Origin: Xenophilus aerolatus
GTDB lineage: Bacteria; Pseudomonadota; Gammaproteobacteria; Burkholderiales; Burkholderiaceae_C
NCBI GenBank assembly: GCA_029968055.1
Contig: JASCNX010000001.1
Coordinates: forward strand, 1,054,001 to 1,118,000
Reading direction: 5' to 3'
Length of the DNA: 64,000 bases
Shown: positions 9,998 through 18,085 of the stretch, in pieces
How positions within the stretch are numbered: the first letter of the stretch is position 1
Layout of the letters: the number at the start of each line of letters is the position of its first letter
Notes under the pieces: model-generated
The model's database searches: none
The model's input: the letters and a program-made list of their open reading frames with translations, nothing else
Told to the model about the DNA's origin: nothing
Position numbers and translations under genes: made by a program

Positions 9998-10723
9998 ATG
10001 ACCGCAGCCGTCTCCACGCACGACATCTCGCTGGGCCTTGTTGTCCGCCGCATCACGCCGCCGCTGAAGCTCGGCGATTTCAAGCTCATCGCCTTCGACA
10101 TGGACTCGACGTTGATCAACATCGAGTGCATCGACGAGATCGCCGACGCCGTGGGCAAGAAGGCCGAGGTCGCGGCCATCACCGAAGCCACGATGCGCGG
10201 GGAGATCAAGGACTTCAAGGAAAGCCTGCGCCGGCGCGTCGCGCTGCTCGAAGGCGTGCCGGTCACGGCGCTTCAGCAGGTCTACGACGAACGCCTGCGC
10301 CTGAACCCAGGGGCCGAGACGCTGGTGGCCGCCTGCAAGGCCGCAGGGCTGAAGGTGCTGCTGGTGTCGGGCGGGTTCACCTTCTTCGCCGACCGCGTGA
10401 AGGCGCGCCTGTCCATCGATTTCGCGCGCTCGAACCTGCTCGAGGAAGCCGACGGCCAGCTCACCGGCCGGGTGGTCACGCAGTCGTGGGGCGACATTTG
10501 CGACGGTGCGGAGAAGCGCCGCACGATGCTCGAGGTCGCCTCGCTGCTGGGCGCCTCGCCGGCGGAATGCATCGCGGTGGGCGATGGCGCGAACGACCTG
10601 CCGATGATGGGCGAAGCCGGTCTCTCGGTGGCCTACCACGCCAAGCCGAAGGTGCGCGAGCAGGCGATGGTGGCGATCGACGACGGCGGGCTGGACCGCT
10701 TGCTGGAGGTCGTTCTTCCCTGA
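9998..10723 (+). CDS. serB: Phosphoserine phosphatase
   Basis: A 241-residue HAD-superfamily phosphatase that performs the last step of serine synthesis, O-phosphoserine to serine. The nucleophile motif is FDMDSTLINIECIDEIAD with Asp34 and Asp36. Motif II (LLVSGGFTFFADR) and motif III/IV (AVGDGANDLPMMGEAG) follow. The protein lacks the long N-terminal ACT region of E. coli-type SerB, as do many betaproteobacterial forms. It is a single gene, facing a convergent small gene. Confidence 0.93.
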   Translation: MTAAVSTHDISLGLVVRRITPPLKLGDFKLIAFDMDSTLINIECIDEIADAVGKKAEVAAITEATMRGEIKDFKESLRRRVALLEGVPVTALQQVYDERLRLNPGAETLVAACKAAGLKVLLVSGGFTFFADRVKARLSIDFARSNLLEEADGQLTGRVVTQSWGDICDGAEKRRTMLEVASLLGASPAECIAVGDGANDLPMMGEAGLSVAYHAKPKVREQAMVAIDDGGLDRLLEVVLP

Positions 10724-10753
10724 GGGTCGAGAAGGATAGGAGCCCGCGCGGTT

Positions 10754-11086
10754 TCAGATCTCGTCGTCGGCCTCGGCGCCAGCATCGTCACCGCCCGGGG
10801 CCTCCCCCGCATGCCGCGCCGCCGGCCGCGCCGTGAACTCCACATAGATCTGCGCCTGCTGCGTGCGCGCCGCCTCGTCGATGAGTGCATTGAGCGACGC
10901 CAGGTTCACCGCCTGCGCCTCCTCGGCGCTGGGACCGAAGCGGCAGTCGAACTCCCAGTGGTGCGCGCCTTCGGGCAGCGGATGGCGGCGGTCACGCTTG
11001 AGCGCCTTGCGGATGTCGTGGCGGATGGCATCGAGCACACGGTCCGGATGCCGGCCCTCGATCTGCAGCGGATAGGTTTTTCTCAT
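10754..11086 (-). CDS. DUF6172-family protein
   Basis: A 110-residue protein beginning MRKTYPLQIEGRHPDRVLDAIRHDIRKALKR, with WEFDCRFGPSAEEAQAV and an acidic C-terminal tail (GGDDAGAEADDEI). I recognise the pattern as the conserved uncharacterised family DUF6172, found in proteobacteria. It has no signal peptide, so it is probably cytoplasmic. The basic N-terminal half could bind nucleic acid, but that is speculation. It is divergent from the next small gene, with about 90 bases between starts. Confidence 0.65.
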   Translation of the reverse strand: MRKTYPLQIEGRHPDRVLDAIRHDIRKALKRDRRHPLPEGAHHWEFDCRFGPSAEEAQAVNLASLNALIDEAARTQQAQIYVEFTARPAARHAGEAPGGDDAGAEADDEI

Positions 11087-11177
11087 GCGCGATCGTATCG
11101 CGCTGCCCTTTCGCTTCGCGCAGAGCCGCAGACCTGCGTAAAGTCGACCCTTCGACGACATTGCAGGAGATCAGGAC

Positions 11178-11405
11178 ATGGCGCGCGCAAACGACTGGGC
11201 AAGCAAGGTGATGGCGCTGGTCCATGGCGGCAACACCGCCGCGGCCATCGCGCAGATCAAGGTCGCGCCCAGCGTGAAAGACCTGCAGGCCCTGGCGACG
11301 ATCATGAAGCTCTCGCGCCTGACCGGCAAATACCGCCACCTGGACGCGGCGATCGAAGAGAACCTCGCCCTGCTTTCCGCGCCGAGGCTGCATCGTTCGC
11401 CCTGA
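11178..11405 (+). CDS. Small hypothetical protein
   Basis: A 75-residue, Ala-rich, predicted helical protein (MARANDWASKVMALVHGG, then VKDLQALATIMKLSRLTGKYRHLDAAIEENLALL). GGAGAT lies about 9 bases before the ATG at 11178, which supports translation. No function is recognised. It lies 32 bases before the MFS exporter gene and could be transcribed with it. Confidence 0.55.
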   Translation: MARANDWASKVMALVHGGNTAAAIAQIKVAPSVKDLQALATIMKLSRLTGKYRHLDAAIEENLALLSAPRLHRSP

Positions 11406-11437
11406 TCCGCGCATCCGCTGCCTGGAACTGCACACCC

Positions 11438-13000
11438 GTGGACGCGACTTCGCCCGAGCCAGCGACGGCGCAACCGGCGCGCGTCCAGCGCGCCGTCCTC
11501 GTCGTGGCCATCCTCGGCTCGAGCATGGCGTTCATCGACGGCACGGTGGTCAACGTCGCACTGCCAGCCATCCAGCGTGACCTCCAGGCCACCGCTTTCC
11601 AGGCCCAATGGGTGGTGGAGTCCTATGCGCTCTTTCTGGCTGCGCTGCTGCTCGCCGGCGGGGCACTGGGCGACCGGCTCGGGCGCCGTGGCGTCTTTGC
11701 GACCGGCGTGGCGATCTTTGCACTGGCTTCCGTCGCGTGCGGCCTCGCGGCCAGCATTCAGCAACTGATCACCGCGCGCGCCGTTCAAGGCGTCGGTGCG
11801 GCCCTGCTGGTGCCGGGCAGCCTCGCGCTGATCAGCGCGAACTTCGGCGAGCACGAGCGCGGTCAGGCCATCGGCACCTGGTCCGGATTCAGCGGAATCA
11901 CAGCGGCCGTCGGGCCGGTGTTGGGCGGCTACCTGGTCGACCACTGGAGCTGGCACTGGGCCTTCCTGCTGAACGTGCCGCTGGCCGCCTGCGTGCTCTG
12001 GCTCGTGTGGCGCCACGTTCCGGAAAGCCGTGACCCATCGGCGCGCGGCGCTCCGCTGGACGGATGGGGCGCCGTGTGGGCCACTGCCGCGCTGGGCGGC
12101 GTCGTCTACGCATTCGTCGAAGCGCCGACGCAGGGCTGGCGCGCGGCGCCGGTGCTGGGCAGCCTGGCCGGCGGCCTCGTGGCCTGCGCTGCCTTCGTGT
12201 TCACCGAGGTGCGCGCGAAGGCGCCCATGATGCCGCTTCACCTGTTCCGCAATCGGAACTTCACGGGCGCGAATCTGGCCACGCTTCTTCTCTACAGCGC
12301 GCTCGGGGGAAGCCTGTACTTCTTCCCGCTCGCACTGATCCAGGTGCAGGGCTACTCGGCCACGGCGGCGGGCGCGGCACTGCTTCCCTTCGTGCTGATT
12401 CTTTTTGCCTTCTCCCGCCCCGCCGGCCGGGTCGTCGACCGCTTCGGTCCGCGCGGGCCACTCGTCGTCGGTCCGCTGGTGGCTGCCGCCGCCTTCGTGC
12501 TCTTCGCCGTTCCCGGCGTCGGTGGCGCCTATTGGCGCACCTACCTGCCCGCCGTGGTGCTGCTCGGGATCGGGATGACGATCACGATCGCGCCGCTCAC
12601 GACGACGGTGATGAACGCGGTCGACGTGGAACACGCAGGCACGGCCTCAGGGGTCAACAACGCGGTGTCGCGGGTGGCAGGCGTCCTGGCGATCGCGATC
12701 TTCGGCCTGCTGATGGCCTGGGTCTTCGGCCAGCATCTGCGCAGCGCGCTGGATGCGCTCGCCCTGCCCGTCACCCTCAGGGACGCCGTGCTCGCTCAGG
12801 AGAGCCGGCTGGCCGGCGCGGCGATACCCGCCGGGCTCGATGCGGCGCTGGCCGAGCGGCTGCATCGTGCGATCGGCGAGGCCTACATCGCAGGCTTCCG
12901 CTGGGTGATGGGTGCGGCCGCGGCGCTTGCCGTCCTCGGCGCAGGCTGCGCCTGGGCGTGGATCGAGCGCACGTCCCCTTCGTCACCACGTCGAACTTAG
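11438..13000 (+). CDS. DHA2-family MFS drug exporter (14 TM)
   Basis: About 520 residues with 14 hydrophobic segments, of the EmrB/QacA (DHA2) branch of the major facilitator superfamily. DGTVVNVALP in TM1, a motif A-like GDRLGRRGVF after TM2 and the motif C-like GPVLGGYLVD in TM5 mark a proton-coupled drug or metabolite exporter. The start chosen is GTG 11438, giving a short cytoplasmic tail before TM1; no good ribosome-binding site is visible. No adaptor (EmrA) gene is adjacent. Substrate unknown. Confidence 0.85.
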   Translation: MDATSPEPATAQPARVQRAVLVVAILGSSMAFIDGTVVNVALPAIQRDLQATAFQAQWVVESYALFLAALLLAGGALGDRLGRRGVFATGVAIFALASVACGLAASIQQLITARAVQGVGAALLVPGSLALISANFGEHERGQAIGTWSGFSGITAAVGPVLGGYLVDHWSWHWAFLLNVPLAACVLWLVWRHVPESRDPSARGAPLDGWGAVWATAALGGVVYAFVEAPTQGWRAAPVLGSLAGGLVACAAFVFTEVRAKAPMMPLHLFRNRNFTGANLATLLLYSALGGSLYFFPLALIQVQGYSATAAGAALLPFVLILFAFSRPAGRVVDRFGPRGPLVVGPLVAAAAFVLFAVPGVGGAYWRTYLPAVVLLGIGMTITIAPLTTTVMNAVDVEHAGTASGVNNAVSRVAGVLAIAIFGLLMAWVFGQHLRSALDALALPVTLRDAVLAQESRLAGAAIPAGLDAALAERLHRAIGEAYIAGFRWVMGAAAALAVLGAGCAWAWIERTSPSSPRRT

Positions 13001-13093
13001 GGCGCGCGGCGGCGCCTGAACTTGCGCCGCATTGCGCTGCCGCGGGCGCAAGCCTTGCGCCCTCGCTGCAGGCAGCGCCCGGACCCGCTCAGC

Positions 13094-14281
13094 TCAGAGC
13101 GCCTGGCCCAGCCGCGCGATGCCTTCGCGGATCTTGTCTACATTCGCCGTCGCGAAGCTCAGGCGCAGCGTCGCCAGATCGGGCTTTTCGGCGAAGAACG
13201 GCGCGCCGGGGACGAAGGCAACGCCCTTCTCGATCGCCTTTTTAGCGAAGGCGCCGGCGTCCTTCTCCTTGCCGCCCGCGCCCGTGAGCGCGGCCCAGAA
13301 GAACAGCCCGCCATGGGGCTGGGTGAACGCGATCGCGTCGCCCAGTTCCTTCTTCAGTGCTTCGCCCATCGCCTGCGCGCGGCCCGCGTACACCTCGCGC
13401 ACATGCGCCAGCGTGGCCGGCATGCGGCCGCTCTTGAGGTACTGCGCGGCCGTGGCCTGTGCGAAAGTGCTGGTGTGCGCATCGCTGAACTGCTTGCACA
13501 TCGTCGCCTTGGCCAGCAGTTCGGCCGGCGCGATCATCCAGCCGATGCGCAGGCCCGGACTGAGCACCTTGCTGAGCGAGCCGCAGTGCACCAGCAGCTC
13601 GCGGCTGCCGGGGACCTGGTCGCTCAGGGCCATGATCGACGGCGGCGGCGCCTCGCCGAAATAGAGGTCGCCGTACGGATCGTCCTCGACGATCACGGTG
13701 TTGTGCCTGACCGCCATCTCCAGCACCTTCCTGCGGCGCTCCAGGCTCAGCATCGCGCCGCTGGGATTGCCGAAGGTGGGGATCAGGTAGACGAATTTGG
13801 GCTTGTGTTCGGCGATGAGCTGCTCGAGCCGGTCGGTGTCGACGCCATGGGCATCGACCGGTGCACTGACCAGTTGCGCGCCGTAGAGGCGGAAGCACTG
13901 GATGGTGGCCAAGAAGGTCGGGCCCTCGACGATCACCTTGTCGCCGGGGGAGATCAGCGTCTTGCCCAGCAGGTCGAGCGCCTGCTGGCTGCCGGTGGTG
14001 ACGATCAGACCCGACGGGTCGACCGCCACGCCCTTGGTCTTCATGAAGTCCGACAGCTGCTGGCGCAGCGGGTCGTAGCCCTCGGTGGCGCCGTACTGCA
14101 GCGCGCCTCCCGGCTCCTCGTCCAGGGCCTTGTCGGCCGCCTCCTTGAGCCCCTCGACGTCGAACATCGCGCTGTCGGGAAAGCCGCCCGCGAAGCTGAT
14201 GATGCCGGGCTTGCCCAACAGCTTGAAGAGTTCGCGGATGGCGGAGGTTTCGACGTTGTCGAGACGGGAGGCGAATTGCAT
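13094..14281 (-). CDS. PLP-dependent aminotransferase (2-aminoadipate/LysN type)
   Basis: A 395-residue fold-type I aminotransferase of the PLP-dependent group related to 2-aminoadipate transaminase and the catalytic part of MocR regulators. It starts MQFASRLDNVETSAIRELF. It shows the N-terminal ISFAGGFPDSAMF, the PLP-binding VEDDPYGDLYF and the Schiff-base lysine in CGSLSKVLSPGLRIGW. No HTH domain is present. Substrate specificity cannot be read; candidates are 2-aminoadipate, aromatic or branched-chain amino acids. The ATG at 14281 is 151 bases from the divergent hipB gene. Confidence 0.85.
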   Translation of the reverse strand: MQFASRLDNVETSAIRELFKLLGKPGIISFAGGFPDSAMFDVEGLKEAADKALDEEPGGALQYGATEGYDPLRQQLSDFMKTKGVAVDPSGLIVTTGSQQALDLLGKTLISPGDKVIVEGPTFLATIQCFRLYGAQLVSAPVDAHGVDTDRLEQLIAEHKPKFVYLIPTFGNPSGAMLSLERRRKVLEMAVRHNTVIVEDDPYGDLYFGEAPPPSIMALSDQVPGSRELLVHCGSLSKVLSPGLRIGWMIAPAELLAKATMCKQFSDAHTSTFAQATAAQYLKSGRMPATLAHVREVYAGRAQAMGEALKKELGDAIAFTQPHGGLFFWAALTGAGGKEKDAGAFAKKAIEKGVAFVPGAPFFAEKPDLATLRLSFATANVDKIREGIARLGQAL

Positions 14282-14376
14282 GGTGGTGTCCGGAGAGATG
14301 CGCGACGAGGCGCGGGGAGCAGGCCGACATTGTGGCCAATGCGGCAAAGTGATGCTCACCATCCTTCGGTAGTATC

Positions 14377-14405
14377 TTGCATTCACTATTTTTAAATAGT
14401 AAATT
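14377..14405 (+). promoter_or_regulatory. Candidate hipBA promoter and operator
   Basis: TTGCAT (14377-14382) and TAAATT (14400-14405) are spaced by 17 bases and resemble -35 and -10 elements. Between them lies the perfect palindrome ACTATTTTTAAATAGT (14385-14400). A second, weaker dyad (TACC 14414-14417, GGTA 14425-14428) sits just before the hipB start. The AT-rich character stands out against the region. Placement of a palindrome inside the promoter fits autorepression by HipB; binding itself is inferred. Confidence 0.5.
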
Positions 14406-14432
14406 CGACGCACTACCTCAAAGTGGTACTTC

Positions 14433-14690
14433 ATGCACTATCCCCTTGAAACCAGCCAGCAGCTTGCCGCGGTGCTGAAGGCCTTGCGCCGATCGCGCGG
14501 CCTCACTCAGGCCGAGCTTGGGGAGCGCCTGGGCGTCAACCAGAAGCGCGTGGCGCGCATCGAAGCGTCCCCGGGTGTGACCAGCTTCGACCAGATCGCG
14601 CGTGTCGCGGCATTGATGGGCTGCAGGCTCGTCCTCGAGGAACTGCCCAAGCCTGCGCCGGCCGCTCACGACACCGATCCACCATGGTGA
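14433..14690 (+). CDS. hipB: HipB-like antitoxin, XRE-family regulator
   Basis: An 85-residue protein with one helix-turn-helix of the XRE/Cro type (about residues 12-64: LKALRRSRGLTQAELGERLG, then KRVARIEASPGVTSF). It overlaps the following hipA by seven bases, so the two are coupled. By analogy with E. coli HipB it should bind HipA, neutralise it and repress the operon. The tail after residue 70 (Pro/Ala-rich) would correspond to the flexible C terminus. The palindrome upstream of the start is the likely binding site. Confidence 0.85.
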   Translation: MHYPLETSQQLAAVLKALRRSRGLTQAELGERLGVNQKRVARIEASPGVTSFDQIARVAALMGCRLVLEELPKPAPAAHDTDPPW

Positions 14691-16033
14691 GCCGCCGCAC
14701 GCCCTCGGAAGCGACGCTCGTGGTGTGGACCAATGGCCAACGCGTAGGCGAATGGTCGACGGCCGGCAACGAGCACCGTTTCCGCTATGCCGATGAATGG
14801 CTCGCCTCGCCGATGGTGCGCCGGCTTTCCCTGTCGCTGCCCATCGCGCCCGGTAACCCGGTACACCGTGGCGTTGTGGTCGAGAACTTCTTTGAAAACC
14901 TGCTTCCGGACAACGACAACATCCGCCGCCGGCTGCAGGGCAGATTCGCGACTGCAGGCACCGACCCTTTCTCGCTCCTGGGCGCCATCGGGCGCGACTG
15001 CGTCGGGGCCATCCAGCTCCTGCCGCCCGGCGCCGAGCCAATCGGGTTCGACCGCATCGCTGCCCAACCGCTGGATGATGCCGGCGTCGAACAGCTGATC
15101 GACGCATCTCTCTCCGCAGCAAGGGTTCTGGGCCAACAGGACGACGACGAGTTTCGCATCTCGATCGCCGGCGCCCAGGAGAAAACAGCGCTCCTCAAAT
15201 GGCACGGCACGTGGGCTCGGCCCCTGCACGCCACGCCGACAACGCACATCCTCAAGTTGCCTCTGGGACTCGTCGGCAACATGCGCGCCGACATGCACAG
15301 TTCGGTTGAAAACGAGTGGCTTTGCATGCAACTGCTCGCCGCCTACGGCCTGCCGGTCGCCCAGTGCGAGATCGTCACTTTCGGCCGGCGCAAGGTGCTG
15401 GCCGTCGAGCGCTTCGACCGCACGGCCGTGCAACCGAAGGACGCGCCGCCGTGGCTTGCGCGCCTGCCGCAGGAGGACTTTTGCCAGGCGCTGGGCGTGG
15501 CCGGCGCCATGAAGTACGAGTCCGACGGCGGCCCCGGCATGCGCGACATCCTGCGCGTGCTCGACACCAGCACCCGTGCCGACGAAGACAAACGCAACTT
15601 CGTCAAGGCCCAGATGCTGTTCTGGATGCTGGCCGCCACCGACGGGCACGGCAAGAACTTCTCGATCTTCCTGGAGCGCGGCGACGGCTACCGGCTGACC
15701 CCGTTCTACGACGTGCTCTCAGCTTGGCCCATCATCGGCCGCGGCCCCAACCAGATCGTCCACCAGAAGGCCAAGCTCGCGATGGCCGTGCGCAGCAAGA
15801 ATCCGCACTGGCGACTGGTCGACATCCTGCCGCGGCACTGGGACGTCGTCGCCAGACTTGCCGGGCTGGGCCACGCTGGTGCGCTACGCGACGAATTGAT
15901 CGAGCGCACACCCGAGGTGATCGACCGCATCCAAGGTGCGTTGCCGGCCGGGTTTCCCTCGGTGGTGGCTGACATGATCTTCCAAGGCCTGCGCGACAGC
16001 GCGCGCCGCCTGCACCTGCCTTCGCCTCCGTGA
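14684..16033 (+). CDS. hipA: HipA-type Ser/Thr kinase toxin
   Basis: A 449-residue HipA. The N-terminal Couple_hipA region (about 10-115) is followed by the kinase core. Key residues are present: Ser160 in SIAGAQEKTALL (the autophosphorylated serine, Ser150 of E. coli), Asp320 in AATDGHGKNFSIF (catalytic, E. coli Asp309) and Asp343 in PFYDVLSAWP (Mg-binding, E. coli Asp332). The toxin therefore looks intact. E. coli HipA phosphorylates glutamyl-tRNA synthetase and causes growth arrest and persistence; the target here is presumed, not shown. It overlaps hipB by seven bases. No transposase or integrase flanks the pair. Confidence 0.92.
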   Translation: MVSRRTPSEATLVVWTNGQRVGEWSTAGNEHRFRYADEWLASPMVRRLSLSLPIAPGNPVHRGVVVENFFENLLPDNDNIRRRLQGRFATAGTDPFSLLGAIGRDCVGAIQLLPPGAEPIGFDRIAAQPLDDAGVEQLIDASLSAARVLGQQDDDEFRISIAGAQEKTALLKWHGTWARPLHATPTTHILKLPLGLVGNMRADMHSSVENEWLCMQLLAAYGLPVAQCEIVTFGRRKVLAVERFDRTAVQPKDAPPWLARLPQEDFCQALGVAGAMKYESDGGPGMRDILRVLDTSTRADEDKRNFVKAQMLFWMLAATDGHGKNFSIFLERGDGYRLTPFYDVLSAWPIIGRGPNQIVHQKAKLAMAVRSKNPHWRLVDILPRHWDVVARLAGLGHAGALRDELIERTPEVIDRIQGALPAGFPSVVADMIFQGLRDSARRLHLPSPP

Positions 16034-16072
16034 AGAGAATCGCCGGTCAACGCTCCTTGCGCCCCTTCCCCG

Positions 16073-16714
16073 ATGAAAAAAGACACCATCGTCGCCTTCT
16101 TCGCCACCCTGCAGGCCGCCAATCCCGCGCCCAAGACCGAGCTCGAATACACCACCCCCTTCGAACTGCTGGCCGCGGTGCTGCTGTCGGCGCAGGCGAC
16201 CGATGTGGGCGTGAACAAGGCCACGCGCAAGCTCTACCCGGTGGCCAACACGCCCCAGGCCATCCTCGACCTCGGCCTGGAAGGGCTGGAGGGCTACATC
16301 AAGACCATCGGCCTGTATCGCAGCAAGGCCAAGCACCTCATGGAGACCTGCCGCATGCTGGTCGAGCAGCACGGCGGCGAGGTGCCGCGCACGCGCGAGG
16401 CGCTCGAGGCACTGCCCGGTGTGGGCCGCAAGACGGCCAACGTGGTCCTGAATGTCGCCTTCGGCGAAGCGACCATCGCGGTGGACACGCACATCTTCCG
16501 CGTGAGCAACCGCACCGGTCTCGCGCCCGGCAAGACCCCGCTGGAGGTCGAACTGAAGCTGGAGAAGCGCGTGCCGAAGGAGTTCGTGCAGCACGCCCAT
16601 CACTGGCTGATCCTGCACGGCCGCTACGTGTGCGTGGCACGCAAGCCCAGATGCTGGGAATGCGCCGTACACACCATGTGCAGCTTCAAGCCCAAGACGC
16701 CGGCGCCGGCCTGA
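16073..16714 (+). CDS. nth: Endonuclease III
   Basis: A 213-residue base-excision repair glycosylase/AP lyase. The helix-hairpin-helix motif LPGVGRKTANVVL contains the catalytic Lys120, and Asp138 follows in AVDTHIFRVSNR, the same numbering as E. coli Nth. The C-terminal 4Fe-4S loop is complete (C-x6-C-x2-C-x5-C in CVARKPRCWECAVHTMC). Forty bases separate it from hipA on the same strand, but hipA is likely an insertion relative to nth. Confidence 0.95.
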   Translation: MKKDTIVAFFATLQAANPAPKTELEYTTPFELLAAVLLSAQATDVGVNKATRKLYPVANTPQAILDLGLEGLEGYIKTIGLYRSKAKHLMETCRMLVEQHGGEVPRTREALEALPGVGRKTANVVLNVAFGEATIAVDTHIFRVSNRTGLAPGKTPLEVELKLEKRVPKEFVQHAHHWLILHGRYVCVARKPRCWECAVHTMCSFKPKTPAPA

Positions 16715-16736
16715 AGGCTTGCGGGCGGCCTCGGCG

Positions 16737-17309
16737 CTAGGGCGGGTCGGCCTCGATGCGCCGCAGCGTACCGAAGGCCATCGGTGCCGAGGGCCAGTCC
16801 GCTGCGCTGGCCGGCACGCGCACGCCGCGCGCGATCAATTCCACCGCGCGCATTACACCGGAATGCGTGATCCACACTGCCTCACAGCCATCGGCTCGCC
16901 AGTCGTCCCAGGCCTCCCCCACGCGTGCCATGAAGCGGCGCGTGCTCTCGCCGTGGCCGCCGGCGCGCGCATCGGCGAAATCGGCCGTCCATGCATCAAG
17001 CTCGGTCCGTACGATCGCCTGCCAGGCTTGCCCCTCCCAGGCGCCGAAGTCCATCTCGGCCAGGCGGGCATCGATGCGGGCCGGCGGCAGATCGGGACGC
17101 AAGGCGGCCAGCGCCTGCGCCAGGCCCAGGCAGCGGCGCAGCGGCGAGGTCCAGGGCGCCACGCCGGGCGGCAGTTCGGCCGCCAGCGCCGCCGCGGCAG
17201 CCAGCGTCGCCGCGTCGTCGGCCGCATGGTCGGTCGCGCCGTAGCACAGGCCCGGCGCGCAGAGCACCGGCGCGTGGCGCTGCAGCCAGAGCCTCAGGTG
17301 AGACGCCAC
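16737..17309 (-). CDS. cobC: Histidine phosphatase family protein, probable alpha-ribazole phosphatase
   Basis: A 190-residue phosphoglycerate-mutase-like phosphatase. The catalytic His is in LWLQRHAPV near the N terminus (RHA replacing the usual RHG), with the acid in AEMDFGAWEG and the second His in ITHSGVMRAVEL. Its place directly after cobS and cobT points to CobC, which removes the 5'-phosphate of alpha-ribazole phosphate or of adenosylcobalamin 5'-phosphate. The start used is GTG 17309, which overlaps the end of cobS by 16 bases; a CTG at 17297 is an alternative. Symbol by context. Confidence 0.78.
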   Translation of the reverse strand: MASHLRLWLQRHAPVLCAPGLCYGATDHAADDAATLAAAAALAAELPPGVAPWTSPLRRCLGLAQALAALRPDLPPARIDARLAEMDFGAWEGQAWQAIVRTELDAWTADFADARAGGHGESTRRFMARVGEAWDDWRADGCEAVWITHSGVMRAVELIARGVRVPASAADWPSAPMAFGTLRRIEADPP

Positions 17310-18085
17310 GCCAGCACCCCGTACACCGCCAGTTCGCACAGCTGCTGCGTGGCGCCCAGGCCATCGCCCGTGAAACCCTGCAGGCGGCGGCGGAACAGGC
17401 GGGCCATCCACGCACCCGCGGCCGCCAGCGCCAGCAGCATGGCGGCGGTCTTCACGGCACCTTGCGCCAGCAGGACGAGCGCCGCGGCCGGAAGCGACCA
17501 CACAACGCCGACCGCGAGCGCACCACCGTCGATGGCGTCGGCCAGCGGCTTGGACTTGCTCGCCCCGCTGTCGCCGACGTAGGGCAGGCATCGGATCAGG
17601 AAGAGCGGCGCCAGGCGCGACAGGACGTGCGCCCCGAGGAGCGCGGCCACGGCCGCCGCCACGCCCTGCGCCGCGATGGCCGCCAGCAGTGCGACCTTGA
17701 GCCCCAGCGCCAGCACCAGCGCGACCGCCCCGAAGGCGCCGATGCGCGAGTCCTTCATGATCTCCAGCGCCCTCTCGCGCTGCGCACTGCCCCCCAGCCC
17801 GTCGACGACGTCGGCCAAGCCGTCCTCGTGGAAAGCCCCGGTGAGCCACACGGTGGCGACGGTGCTCAGCAACACGGCCGCCAGCGGCGGCAATCCCTGC
17901 GACGCTGCCGCGAACACCGCCGCGGCGACGGCGCCGACGATCCAGCCCACGCCGGGGAAATGCGCCGCACTGGCGCGCAACATCTGCGGGCTGTAGCCCA
18001 CCCATGCCGCCAGCCGCCCGGTGACCGGCACACGGGTGAAGAACTGCAGGGCAAGCAGGAAGTGGCGCAGCGCGTTCACGTTCAT
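17294..18085 (-). CDS. cobS: Adenosylcobinamide-GDP ribazoletransferase
   Basis: A 263-residue integral membrane CobS that joins alpha-ribazole (phosphate) to adenosylcobinamide-GDP, the last joining step of cobalamin synthesis. It has the family hallmarks FFTRVPV near the N terminus and TGAFHEDGLADVVDGLGG (about 82-99), with DSRIGAFGAVAL following, and about six hydrophobic helices. ATG 18085 overlaps the TGA of the upstream serine hydrolase (ATGA). The stop overlaps the start of the phosphatase. Confidence 0.95.
   Translation of the reverse strand: MNVNALRHFLLALQFFTRVPVTGRLAAWVGYSPQMLRASAAHFPGVGWIVGAVAAAVFAAASQGLPPLAAVLLSTVATVWLTGAFHEDGLADVVDGLGGSAQRERALEIMKDSRIGAFGAVALVLALGLKVALLAAIAAQGVAAAVAALLGAHVLSRLAPLFLIRCLPYVGDSGASKSKPLADAIDGGALAVGVVWSLPAAALVLLAQGAVKTAAMLLALAAAGAWMARLFRRRLQGFTGDGLGATQQLCELAVYGVLAWRLT

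Noticed and set aside
14433-16033. hipBA as part of a mobile element
   Set aside because: No transposase, integrase, terminal repeats or duplicated target sites flank the pair. Local AT-richness is confined to the promoter.
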